Assembly (NCBI RefSeq): GCF_002245625.1
Contig: NZ_NOIG01000004.1
Span: 62,001-126,000, forward strand
Origin: Acidovorax kalamii
Lineage (GTDB): Bacteria > Pseudomonadota > Gammaproteobacteria > Burkholderiales > Burkholderiaceae_C
DNA: 64,000 nt
Reading direction: 5' to 3'
The translations under genes and the position numbers were made by a program. Below are positions 1 to 11,149 of the stretch, piece by piece (the first letter of the stretch is position 1; each line of letters starts with the position of its first letter). The notes beneath the pieces are model-generated. The model was not told where the DNA came from. It saw only the letters and a program-made list of their open reading frames with translations, and made no database searches.

Positions 1-710
1 GCATCAGGCAACAACGCGCTCAGCACCATGCGCACGATCAGCTCCTCGGCCTTTTCGTAGTCGCGCTCCGTCAGCGCGGGTTTGCCCAGCAGCAGGGCGA
101 ACTGGGCTTCCTGCTCCGCATACGCCTGCGTGACCGACCAGATGATGAACATCAGGTGCGTGAAGTTGACCTTGGCAATGCGGCCCTCGCGCGCCCAGCG
201 CTCGAAGGTGCGCACTTCGGTCTTGAGCAGCGGCGCCACGCGCTCGGTGATGGCCGTGCCATAGCGTGGTGCACCCGCAATCACCTCTTTGGTGAACACC
301 TTGGCGCCCTGGGGCCGGGTGCGTGAGTAGTGCAGCTTGGCGCGGATGTAGCGCCGCAGCGCTTGCTGGGGGTCGTCACTGTGCGACAAATCTTCCATAC
401 CCTCCAGCCACTGGGTGAGCACATCGTCCAGCACCCGCTGGTACAGCGCTTCCTTGCTCGGGAAGTAATACAGCAGGTTGTGGCGGCTGATGCCCGCAGC
501 GGCGGCAATGTTCTCCAGCGAGGCGCCCTCGAAGCCGAACTGTGCAAAGTGGTTCTCGGCCTCGGTGAGGATGCCCTGCTCCTTGGCCAGGCGCGAGGCC
601 TTGGGTGCACGGGGCGCTACCTCGTCGCCGGGGGCGGTGCGCTGCACCCGGGGGGATCGGGGCGTACGGAGGGGGGAGGGGGCTTGGGGCGGGCGGGCGG
701 CAGCAGTCAT
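1..710 (-). CDS. TetR-family regulator, RutR-like (3' end off the window)
   Basis: Read on the minus strand from an ATG at 710; the frame is open to base 1, so about 236 residues are visible and the C-terminus is cut. After a Pro/Ala-rich leader (residues 1-35) comes a TetR helix-turn-helix with the segment AGISRHNLLYYFPSKEALY. The ligand domain (YIRAKLHYSRTRPQGAKVF, then LMFIIWSVTQAYAEQ) closely parallels E. coli RutR (EYIRLKLEVSRDYPQASRLF, LIFMIWASTQHYAD). RutR is a pyrimidine-responsive repressor. Its position divergent from a dihydropyrimidine dehydrogenase operon, with RutR-box-like palindromes between, suggests it controls pyrimidine catabolism. Family call is strong; effector and targets are inferred. 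Confidence 0.88.
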   Translation of the reverse strand, partial: MTAAARPPQAPSPLRTPRSPRVQRTAPGDEVAPRAPKASRLAKEQGILTEAENHFAQFGFEGASLENIAAAAGISRHNLLYYFPSKEALYQRVLDDVLTQWLEGMEDLSHSDDPQQALRRYIRAKLHYSRTRPQGAKVFTKEVIAGAPRYGTAITERVAPLLKTEVRTFERWAREGRIAKVNFTHLMFIIWSVTQAYAEQEAQFALLLGKPALTERDYEKAEELIVRMVLSALLPD

Positions 711-790
711 TGCACCATTGTGGAACAAGCCAGGGCCCAAAAACTGGCAAATCTCTGGCGTGGGGCTGGCACGCGGTTTGCTCTAGGGAT

Positions 791-806
791 TTTACCAATT
801 GGTAAA
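791..806. promoter_or_regulatory. RutR-box-like operator 1 (perfect 16-bp palindrome)
   Basis: TTTACCAATTGGTAAA is a perfect palindrome. It matches the E. coli RutR consensus TTGACCAnnTGGTCAA except for the third base and its symmetric partner. The adjacent divergent gene is a RutR homologue, so it is the natural ligand of this site (inference). Confidence 0.75.
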
Positions 807-808
807 TT

Positions 809-824
809 TTTACACGTTGGTAAA
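809..824. promoter_or_regulatory. RutR-box-like operator 2 (imperfect)
   Basis: TTTACACGTTGGTAAA has the same right half-site as operator 1 (TTGGTAAA) and a degenerate left half. The two centres are 18 bp apart, under two helical turns, so two dimers could bind on roughly the same face. Confidence 0.6.
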
Positions 825-1041
825 TTGACCCACAACGCAGGGCACCGCTGCACCAAAGCAGCGGGCACCTGCACCCCACAGCGAGGACCATGATGAAACC
901 TCCGAAGTTTGCGGGTACCAGCACCCATGCTGGTGCCGCATTGGTTGGCGCCACTGACTGGCGCGCCAGCGCTGCGCGGCGTGCGCTTGCACGCCCCATG
1001 GGCGCCCAGACCCCCACCCTCACCCTCTCGGAGGAAACCTG

Positions 1042-2391
1042 ATGGACACACCTGCAAGCCGTGCCTGCGGCATTCATGCCGCACGCCTGAACCTGGCCGA
1101 CTACGCCGTCAACTTTGGCGACGCGCACCCGCCGCTCACCCGGGCGCAGGCGCTGATCGAGGCCGAGCGCTGCTACTACTGCCACGACGCCCCCTGCGCC
1201 ACGGCCTGCCCCACGGGCATCGACATCCCCTCGTTCATCCACCGCATTGCGCAGGACAACAACCGGGGCGCGGCCCGCGCCATCCTGGAGGCCAACCCGC
1301 TGGGCGGCATGTGCGCCCGTGTGTGCCCCACCGAGGTGTTGTGCGAACAGGCCTGTGTGCGTAACACCAACGAAGACAAGCCGGTAGAGATTGGCTCGTT
1401 GCAGCGCTATGCCACCGATGCCTTCTTTGCCCAGCCCGGGGCTCCGCTGTTCCAGCGCGCAGCGGCCACCGGCAAGCGTGTGGCCGTGGTGGGCGCCGGG
1501 CCTGCGGGCCTGGCCTGTGCGCATGGCCTGGCCGTGCGCGGGCATGACGTGGTGCTGTTCGAGGCGCGGCCCAAGCTCGGCGGCCTCAACGAATATGGAC
1601 TGGCCAGTTACAAGACCACCAACAACTTCGCGCAGAAGGAAGTGGAGTGGCTGTTGTCCATCGGCGGCATTGAAGTGCGCACCGGCCAGCAACTGGGCCG
1701 TGATATCACGCTCGACAGCCTGCTGAGTGCTTATGACGCCGTGTTCCTGGGACTGGGGCTGCAGGGCGTGAACGCGCTGGGCGTGGCCGAGCCTACGGCC
1801 ACTGGTCTGCGCAATGCGGTGGACTTCATTGCCGAGCTGCGCCAGAGCACCGACCTCTCCGCCCTGCCTGTAGGCCGCCGCGTGGTGGTGATTGGTGGCG
1901 GCATGACGGCAGTGGATGCCGCCGTGCAGTCGCGCAAGCTGGGTGCGGAAGAGGTGGCCATCGTCTACCGCCGGGGTGCTGAGGCCATGTCGGCATCGGC
2001 CGTGGAGCAGCAATGGGCGCAGACGAATGGCGTGACCATCCGCCACTGGGCTGCACCGAAAGAGGTACTGAGCGAAAACGGCGCGGTGAAGGGTGTGCGT
2101 TTTGCCGCCACGGCGCTGAGCGGGGGCAAGCTGGTGGAAACCGGCGAGACCTTCACGCTCGAAGCCGACATGGTGCTCAAGGCCATCGGCCAGACCTTTG
2201 TGGCCGAGCCCGTGGGCAGCCGCATTGCACTGGAGGGCGGGCGCATTGCCACCGATGCAGAGGGCCAGACCAGCCTGCCGCGTGTATGGGCCGGTGGCGA
2301 CTGCCGCGTGGGCGGCCGCGACCTCACGGTGGAGGCGGTGGAGCACGGCAAGGTTGCCGCTGTTTCCATCCACGCCGCACTGATGGCTTGA
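1042..2391 (+). CDS. preT: NAD-dependent dihydropyrimidine dehydrogenase subunit PreT
   Basis: 449 residues. With PreA it catalyses NADH-dependent reduction of uracil and thymine, the first step of reductive pyrimidine degradation; PreT is the electron-input flavoprotein. N-terminal cysteine clusters at about residues 44-56 (CYYCHDAPCATAC) and 91-105 (CARVC...CEQAC) are the iron-sulfur ligands of this GltD-like family. An FAD-binding GAGPAG motif lies near 151-156 and a second nucleotide fold (VVVIGGGMTAVDAA) near 277. The ATG at 1042 follows GAGGAAA. It leads an operon with preA 53 bp downstream. Confidence 0.95.
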   Translation: MDTPASRACGIHAARLNLADYAVNFGDAHPPLTRAQALIEAERCYYCHDAPCATACPTGIDIPSFIHRIAQDNNRGAARAILEANPLGGMCARVCPTEVLCEQACVRNTNEDKPVEIGSLQRYATDAFFAQPGAPLFQRAAATGKRVAVVGAGPAGLACAHGLAVRGHDVVLFEARPKLGGLNEYGLASYKTTNNFAQKEVEWLLSIGGIEVRTGQQLGRDITLDSLLSAYDAVFLGLGLQGVNALGVAEPTATGLRNAVDFIAELRQSTDLSALPVGRRVVVIGGGMTAVDAAVQSRKLGAEEVAIVYRRGAEAMSASAVEQQWAQTNGVTIRHWAAPKEVLSENGAVKGVRFAATALSGGKLVETGETFTLEADMVLKAIGQTFVAEPVGSRIALEGGRIATDAEGQTSLPRVWAGGDCRVGGRDLTVEAVEHGKVAAVSIHAALMA

Positions 2392-2444
2392 GATGGCCTG
2401 AAGCGGCCTGAACCCTTCCACCCCAGTTTTCACGGGAGCACCCC

Positions 2445-3752
2445 ATGGCAGACATTCGCAGCAATTTTCTGGGCATCCAAAGTCCCAACCCCTTCTGGCT
2501 CGCGTCCGCACCACCCACCGACAAAGAGATCAACGTCACCCGCGCCTTCGAGGCGGGCTGGGGCGGCGTGGTGTGGAAAACGCTGGGCGAAGACCCGGCG
2601 GTGGTCAACGTCAACGGCCCGCGCTACTCCACACTCATGTCGCAAGACCGCCGCGTGATCGGCCTGAACAACATCGAGCTGATCACCGACCGGCCGCTGC
2701 ACACCAACCTCGAAGAGATCAAACGCGTCAAACGCAACTGGCCGGACCGCGCGATGATCGTTTCGCTCATGGTTCCCTGCGTGGAAGAGAGCTGGAAAAA
2801 CATCCTGCCGCTGGTGGAAGACACGGGTGCCGATGGCATCGAACTCAACTTCGGTTGCCCCCACGGCATGAGCGAGCGTGGCATGGGCGCGGCCGTGGGC
2901 CAGGTGCCTGAATACATCCAGATGGTCACGGCCTGGTGCAAGCACTACAGCAAGCTGCCCGTGATTGTGAAGCTCACGCCAAACATCACCGACGTGCGCC
3001 ACCCGGCGCGCGCTGCCAAGGCGGGTGGTGCGGACGCAGTGTCGCTCATCAATACCATCAACTCCATCATGGGTGTGGACCTCGACCGCATGGTGATGAG
3101 CCCGAGCACCGACGGCTGGGGTTCGCACGGCGGCTACTGTGGCCCGGCCGTCAAGCCCATTGCGCTCAACATGGTGGCCGAGATTGCGCGTGACGCGCAG
3201 ACCGCCGGCCTGCCCATCAGCGGCATTGGCGGCATCACCACCTGGCGCGATGCGGCCGAATACATTGCGCTGGGCTGCGGCACGGTGCAGGTGTGCACGG
3301 CCGCGATGGTTTATGGCTTCAAGATCGTGCAGGACATGTGCGATGGCTTGTCCAACTTCATGGACGAGCACGGCTACGCCACGCTCGAAGACTTCAAGGG
3401 GCAGGCCGTGCCCACGGTGAAGGACTGGAAGAACCTCAACCTCAACTACGTGGAAAAGGCCGTCATCAACCAGGATGCCTGCATCCAGTGCGGCCGCTGC
3501 CACGTGGTGTGCGAGGACACCTCCCACCAGGCCATTACCTTCACCAAGGACGGCGGCGTGCGCAAGTTCGAGATCAACGAAGCCGAGTGCGTGGGCTGCA
3601 ACCTGTGCGTGTCCATCTGCCCCGTGCCCGAATGCATCACCATGCGCGCGCTGGCGCCGGGCGAGGTGGACCAGCGCACGGGCCAGCCCGTGCCCGCCGA
3701 ATACGCCAACTGGACCACGCACCCCAACAACCCGCAGCGGGTGGCTGCGTGA
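2445..3752 (+). CDS. preA: NAD-dependent dihydropyrimidine dehydrogenase subunit PreA
   Basis: 435 residues. This is the FMN/Fe-S catalytic subunit that binds the pyrimidine. An N-terminal dihydroorotate-dehydrogenase-like barrel carries IELNFGCPHGMSERGMG. The C-terminus carries two 4Fe-4S ferredoxin motifs, CIQCGRCHVVC from about residue 346 and CVGCNLCVSICPVPEC about 40 residues later. Bacteria split into PreT and PreA what mammals carry on one DPYD chain. It is followed by a 183-bp gap before the permease gene, in which no strong signal was seen. Confidence 0.95.
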   Translation: MADIRSNFLGIQSPNPFWLASAPPTDKEINVTRAFEAGWGGVVWKTLGEDPAVVNVNGPRYSTLMSQDRRVIGLNNIELITDRPLHTNLEEIKRVKRNWPDRAMIVSLMVPCVEESWKNILPLVEDTGADGIELNFGCPHGMSERGMGAAVGQVPEYIQMVTAWCKHYSKLPVIVKLTPNITDVRHPARAAKAGGADAVSLINTINSIMGVDLDRMVMSPSTDGWGSHGGYCGPAVKPIALNMVAEIARDAQTAGLPISGIGGITTWRDAAEYIALGCGTVQVCTAAMVYGFKIVQDMCDGLSNFMDEHGYATLEDFKGQAVPTVKDWKNLNLNYVEKAVINQDACIQCGRCHVVCEDTSHQAITFTKDGGVRKFEINEAECVGCNLCVSICPVPECITMRALAPGEVDQRTGQPVPAEYANWTTHPNNPQRVAA

Positions 3753-3935
3753 CAGAAGCGGGCCATGATGCTGCGCATTCACAACAGGGTGTGTTGCACT
3801 GCATCTGGTGCAGTTCTTGCGTGACCGATAGCATCGCTCGCTTCTTTTGCCCGCCGTCTGCCAGCGTGAGGGCGCACCGGCAGACAGTGGGTTGTGTGCA
3901 ACCCCAACGACGTCTTTGACAAGAGGAGTACAGGC

Positions 3936-6915
<2,980 letters not shown>

Positions 6916-6941
6916 CCGCTGCAATGCATCTGGAGAACACC

Positions 6942-8198
6942 ATGGACACCAAAGTCAAACCCAACATCGAAAACCTGCGCATCAACGGCCAGCGCCTGTG
7001 GGACTCGCTCATGGAGCTGGCCCAGATCGGCGCCACCCCCAAAGGCGGCGTGTGCCGCCTCACCCTCACCGACCTGGACAAACAAGGCCGCGACCTCGTG
7101 ACCCGCTGGGCGCGTGACGCAGGCATGACCGTCACCATCGACAAGATCGGCAACGGCTTCATGCGCCGTCCCGGCCGCAACAACAGCCTCCCGCCCATCA
7201 TGACCGGCAGCCACATCGACACCCAGCCCACGGGCGGCAAGTTCGACGGCAACTACGGCGTGCTGGCGGGCATCGAGGTGGTGCGCACGCTGAACGACCA
7301 CGGCATCGAAACCGAAGCCCCCATCGAAGTCGCCTTCTGGACCAACGAAGAAGGCAGCCGCTTTGTGCCCGTGATGATGGGCTCCGGCGTCTTCGCCAAG
7401 GCCTTCACGCTGGAGCACGCTTACGCAGCCACCGACACCGAGGGCAAGACCGTGAAGGGCGAGCTGGAACGCATCGGCTACATCGGCGACCAGGAGCCGG
7501 GCGACCACCCCATTGGCGCGTACTTCGAGACCCACATCGAACAAGGCCCGGTGCTGGAAGACAACGACAAGACCATTGGCGTGGTCAGCGGCGTGCTGGG
7601 CATCCGCTGGTTCGACTGCACCGTCACCGGCATGGAGGCCCACGCGGGCCCCACGCCCATGGCCCTGCGCAAGGACGCGATGCTGGCCGCCACGCGCATC
7701 ATGCAAGACGTGGTGGCAGCCGCCCACCGTCACCCGCCGCATGGGCGCGGCACGGTGGGCATGGTGCAGGTGTTCCCCAACAGCCGCAACGTCATCCCCG
7801 GCCGGGTCAAGTTCAGCATCGACCTGCGCAACAGCACGGACGCACTGGTGGACGCCATGGCCGCCGAGGTCAAGGCCTTTGCCGACCAGGTGGCCAAGGA
7901 GCACGGCGTGCAGGTGCACATCGAGATGGTGTCCAGCTACCCCGCGCAGCTCTTCCAGCCCGAGTGCGTGGAGGCCGTGGGCCGCGCTGCCGCCAAGCTG
8001 GGCTACAGCCACATGCCGGCCGTTTCAGGGGCGGGGCATGACGCCGTCTACATGGCCAAGCTCGCGCCCAGCGGCATGATCTTCATCCCCTGCAAGGACG
8101 GCATCAGCCACAACGAGATCGAGGACGCGAAACCCGAGCACATCGAGGCGGGGTGCAACGTGCTGCTGCACGCCATGCTGGAGCGGGCGGGCGCCTGA
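6942..8198 (+). CDS. Zn-dependent N-carbamoyl-beta-alanine/N-carbamoyl-amino acid hydrolase
   Basis: 418 residues from the ATG at 6942, which has GGAGAA upstream; the in-frame ATG at 6924 lacks a ribosome site. It belongs to the M20-like HyuC/AmaB/bacterial beta-alanine synthase family, with metal-binding segments GSHIDTQPTGGKFDG, WTNEEGSRFVPVM, HIEQGPVLE and a C-terminal SHNEIEDA. In this operon it should hydrolyse N-carbamoyl-beta-alanine to beta-alanine, CO2 and ammonia, the last step. Family members also act on allantoate and carbamoyl-amino acids, so specificity rests on context. Confidence 0.92.
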   Translation: MDTKVKPNIENLRINGQRLWDSLMELAQIGATPKGGVCRLTLTDLDKQGRDLVTRWARDAGMTVTIDKIGNGFMRRPGRNNSLPPIMTGSHIDTQPTGGKFDGNYGVLAGIEVVRTLNDHGIETEAPIEVAFWTNEEGSRFVPVMMGSGVFAKAFTLEHAYAATDTEGKTVKGELERIGYIGDQEPGDHPIGAYFETHIEQGPVLEDNDKTIGVVSGVLGIRWFDCTVTGMEAHAGPTPMALRKDAMLAATRIMQDVVAAAHRHPPHGRGTVGMVQVFPNSRNVIPGRVKFSIDLRNSTDALVDAMAAEVKAFADQVAKEHGVQVHIEMVSSYPAQLFQPECVEAVGRAAAKLGYSHMPAVSGAGHDAVYMAKLAPSGMIFIPCKDGISHNEIEDAKPEHIEAGCNVLLHAMLERAGA

Positions 8199-8294
8199 TC
8201 GGGCGCGCAGTGGGGCGGCGCGCCCGCAGGGTATGGGTGGCGTTGTATCTTCCGGTGGTTTGTAATTTTTGTTTTCCGCGAAGAGGGCTGCCCC

Positions 8295-9818
8295 ATGAAA
8301 CTCAAAACCCGCATCCTGTGGCTGTGCGCCGCCACGCTCCTGGGCCTGGTCGTACTGTCGGCCATGGCGCTCACCACGCTCTACCAGTCGATGATGAAAG
8401 AGCGCACGGCGCAGCTCTCCAACCTGGTGGTGCTGGCCCACGCGGCCGCCCAGAAGTCGCACGAAAAAGAAAAGAGCGGCGCGCTCTCGCGCGAAGACGC
8501 CATCAAGGAAGCCACCCAGACCATCGGCAGCTTTGTGGACAAGGACAAATACTTTTTTGTCCGTGGTTTTACCAACGATGTGAACTACATGCACCCCAAC
8601 CCCAAGCGCATCGGCATCGTCGATGAAAAGGGGGGCAAGGAGGCGGGTGTGCGCTACCGCGCCGCGCTGCAGGGCGTGACGGTGGGCACCGTGACAGCGC
8701 CTGGCACGCGCCCCGGCGCCAAGGAGCCGGTGGACAAGCTCTACGCCATCATCAAGTTCGAGCCCTGGGACTGGATCATCGGCTTTGGCGACTATGTGGA
8801 CGACATCGAAAACGCTTTTTGGCGCAACACCGCCATCCTGCTGTCTATTGGCGCAGTGCTGATGCTCATCGTGGCGCTGATGGCCTGGCAGATGCTGCGC
8901 ACTCTGGTGCACCAGCTCGGCGGCGAGCCGCAGTACGCGGCCGAGGTGGTCACCCAGATTGCCGAGGGCAACCTGGCTGTGGAGGTGCAGACCTTGCCTG
9001 GCGACACCACCAGCATCCTGCACGCCATCCGCGCCATGCGCGACAACCTCTCGCACCTGGTGAAGCAGGTGCGCGACAGCACCGATTCCATCAACACCGC
9101 CTCCTCCGAAATTGCTGCAGGCAATGGCGACCTGTCGGCACGCACCGAGTCGCAGGCCAGCGCGCTGCAGGAGACGGCGGCCTCGATGGAGCAGCTCACT
9201 TCCACCGTGCAGCAGAACGCCGCCAACGCCAAACGGGCCGACGAGCTGGCGCGTGCCGCATCCGACATGGCCGTGCGCGGCGGTGACGTGGTGCAGCAGG
9301 TGGTGGGCACCATGGGCTCCATCGACCAGTCCTCGCGCAAGATCGTGGACATCATCAGCGTGATCGACGGCATTGCGTTCCAGACCAACATCCTGGCGCT
9401 GAATGCGGCGGTGGAGGCCGCGCGCGCGGGGGAACAGGGCCGGGGCTTTGCGGTGGTGGCGAGCGAGGTGCGCAGCCTGGCCCAGCGCAGTGCGGCGGCG
9501 GCCAAGGAGATCAAGGGCCTGATCGACGACTCCGTGGCCAAGGTGGGCGTGGGCACGCAACTGGTGGAGCAGGCGGGCGCCACCATGGGCGAGGTGGTGG
9601 CGGGTGTGAAAAGCGTTACCACCATGGTCGCCGAGATCAGCGCCGCCAGCGGCGAACAGAGCGCGGGCATCGCCCAGGTCAACCAGGCCATCTCGCAGAT
9701 GGACCAGAGCACCCAGCAGAACGCCGCGCTGGTGGAGGAGGCCCTGGCGGCAGCCCAGTCACTCAGCCAGCAGGCCGTGGCGCTGTCGCAGACCGTGGGG
9801 CAGTTCCGCGTGGCGTGA
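8295..9818 (+). CDS. Methyl-accepting chemotaxis protein with periplasmic single-Cache domain
   Basis: 507 residues. TM1 lies near residues 9-32. A sensor of about 145 residues contains sCache_2-type features ([24 protein letters not shown]). TM2 lies near 177-200, followed by HAMP and a signalling domain with the conserved tip [20 protein letters not shown] and two methylation helices. There is no CheR-tethering pentapeptide (it ends VGQFRVA). It is codirectional with the pyrimidine operon and 96 bp behind it, so it may sense pyrimidines or breakdown products. The ligand is unknown. A strong terminator follows. Confidence 0.92.
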   Translation: MKLKTRILWLCAATLLGLVVLSAMALTTLYQSMMKERTAQLSNLVVLAHAAAQKSHEKEKSGALSREDAIKEATQTIGSFVDKDKYFFVRGFTNDVNYMHPNPKRIGIVDEKGGKEAGVRYRAALQGVTVGTVTAPGTRPGAKEPVDKLYAIIKFEPWDWIIGFGDYVDDIENAFWRNTAILLSIGAVLMLIVALMAWQMLRTLVHQLGGEPQYAAEVVTQIAEGNLAVEVQTLPGDTTSILHAIRAMRDNLSHLVKQVRDSTDSINTASSEIAAGNGDLSARTESQASALQETAASMEQLTSTVQQNAANAKRADELARAASDMAVRGGDVVQQVVGTMGSIDQSSRKIVDIISVIDGIAFQTNILALNAAVEAARAGEQGRGFAVVASEVRSLAQRSAAAAKEIKGLIDDSVAKVGVGTQLVEQAGATMGEVVAGVKSVTTMVAEISAASGEQSAGIAQVNQAISQMDQSTQQNAALVEEALAAAQSLSQQAVALSQTVGQFRVA

Positions 9819-9838
9819 GTCCAGCGCTGGGCATTCGC

Positions 9839-9865
9839 AAAGGCAGGGTTCGCCCTGCCTTTTTT
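9839..9865 (+). terminator. Rho-independent terminator after the chemoreceptor gene
   Basis: Stem GGCAGGG (9842-9848), loop TTCG, stem CCCTGCC (9853-9859), then TTTTTT. Upstream A residues let it also act on the opposite strand, for the convergent gene ending at 9872. Confidence 0.9.
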
Positions 9866-9871
9866 GTTGCG

Positions 9872-10921
9872 TCAGGGGCGGGGCGTGACCAAGCCGGTCA
9901 AGCCCAGAAAGTGGTCCAGCATGTGGAAGTGGTCTTCGAAGAATGCCTCTTCCATGCCTGCCAGCTCGTCGATGCGGGTCCACTGCACCAGCGCCGCATC
10001 ATCGTCGGCCTGCACCACCGGGAAGGGCGCATCGCCCAGGTCGAAGTAGTGTGCATGCGTGATGGTGCGGCCGCGCTGGCTGCGGTCGGGATGGTCGAAC
10101 ACGGCTACCGACTGCAGCGCGGCGCGCATGTGGGCCTCGGGCAGGTGGCAATGGGTTTCTTCCACCAGCTCGCGCAGGCAGGACTGCCACACGGTTTCGC
10201 GCTGCTCGATGAAACCGCCGGGCACGGCCAGCTGGCCTTTGCCCGGCGCGTGGGCGCGGCGGATCAGCAGCACATGGTCCTGGCAGCGGAGCACGGCGTC
10301 CACCGTCACGAACACGGGCGGGTAGGGCGCTGCGGACCAGGCCTGGCGGTAGCCGCGCAGCATGCGCCATTCCTCCTGCAGCGCGGCATAGTGCGGTGTG
10401 TGTGCAAAGGCCTGCAGCTGGGCCAGGGTGCCGGGCGGAATCTGCGCAGCCAGCGGCGCCAGGGCTTTGCCTACTGTGGCGGCCGTGGCGCCAAAGTAGG
10501 CGTCGCGGATGGTGGTGGCGTCCATGCTGCCCTGGCGGGGCAGGTCGATCAGCGCCCAGCCGGGGAAGGAGCGCAGGTAGCTGCTGGTTGCGTCCTTGAA
10601 GTGGCCCACCAGCGCGATGCGGGCGCCGGGCTGCGTGTGCTGCGCCACGCCCTGGCGCACGGCCTGCACCCACACGGCTTCGTTGTAGTAGTCGCGCACG
10701 GGCAGCACGCGCATGCGGTGGCGGTCGGCGGCGGGCAGCGCATCGCGCAGCATGGCTTCGCGTTCTTGCCAGGTGAAGGGGTTCTTGGGCGAGCGGGCCT
10801 GCCAGGCCGAGCCCACCACCACGATGACCTGGGGCGCCACGCGCAGGGCCTCGTGCAGCAGGGCCAGGTGGCCGCTGTGCACGGGTTCAAAGCGGCCGAT
10901 GAGGAGGGCGGTGTCGTACAT
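9872..10921 (-). CDS. nadM: Bifunctional NMN adenylyltransferase / Nudix hydrolase
   Basis: 349 residues. The N-terminal nucleotidyltransferase domain has GRFEPVHSGHLAL (GxFxPxHxGH) and the distal TTIR motif. The C-terminal Nudix domain has an intact box, GGFIEQRETVWQSCLREL followed by VEET. This architecture is known from Synechocystis slr0787 and Francisella: the first domain makes NAD from NMN and ATP, the second cleaves ADP-ribose. It belongs to the NAD salvage cluster on this strand. A 228-bp gap with repeats separates it from nadE, so it may have its own promoter. Confidence 0.92.
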   Translation of the reverse strand: MYDTALLIGRFEPVHSGHLALLHEALRVAPQVIVVVGSAWQARSPKNPFTWQEREAMLRDALPAADRHRMRVLPVRDYYNEAVWVQAVRQGVAQHTQPGARIALVGHFKDATSSYLRSFPGWALIDLPRQGSMDATTIRDAYFGATAATVGKALAPLAAQIPPGTLAQLQAFAHTPHYAALQEEWRMLRGYRQAWSAAPYPPVFVTVDAVLRCQDHVLLIRRAHAPGKGQLAVPGGFIEQRETVWQSCLRELVEETHCHLPEAHMRAALQSVAVFDHPDRSQRGRTITHAHYFDLGDAPFPVVQADDDAALVQWTRIDELAGMEEAFFEDHFHMLDHFLGLTGLVTPRP

Positions 10922-10940
10922 GGGTCTCCGAAATTCTGAG

Positions 10941-10998
10941 CTTTTTTGGCCGTTTGCGCGCGTCCATCATGCGCTTATAGCTACGATTTTAGTAGTGA
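10941..10998 (-). repeat. Dispersed GCTAT/ATAGC repeat, copy 1
   Basis: Read on the minus strand: a TAGCTAT core, then AAGCGCATGATGGACGCGCG and an A-rich 3' end. It aligns with the copies at 22281 and 57745 (shared GCGCATGAT). Lies between nadE and the NMN adenylyltransferase gene. Confidence 0.65.
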
Positions 10999-11090
10999 TT
11001 GCCTTTGGGGAATGAGACGCGCCGCTGGGTACCGGCGCGGCCCCCGCCAGCGGACGCCGCGCAAGGGCCGCCCCGCCGCGCTGGCGTGGT

Positions 11091-11146
11091 CCCCCTTCCC
11101 GCGCGCAGCGTGAGAGAAGGGGGAAGCCGCGAAGCGGCTCAGGGGG
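11091..11146. repeat. GC-rich intergenic inverted repeat, possible nadE terminator
   Basis: Two nested hairpins lie immediately beyond the nadE stop: CCCCCTTC (11091-11098) pairs with GAAGGGGG (11116-11123), and AGCCGC-GAA-GCGGCT spans 11125-11139, followed by CAGGGGG. Read on the minus strand the order is CCCCCTGAGCCGCTTCGCGG and so on, a motif I recall as a frequent intergenic repeat of Comamonadaceae. It has no U-tract and only one copy in this window. Confidence 0.5.
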
Positions 11147-11149
11147 TTG

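Larger units (their letters stand above)
711..1041. promoter_or_regulatory. Divergent control region between rutR-like gene and preT
   Basis: 331 bp without a credible gene. It holds the two 16-bp operator-like palindromes described separately, in an AT-rich pocket (787-830) inside otherwise GC-rich DNA. A possible preT promoter is TTGGTA (799-804), 16-bp spacer, TAAATT (821-826), which overlaps both palindromes. The preT ribosome site GAGGAAA sits just upstream of its ATG. No terminator was seen. Confidence 0.55.
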
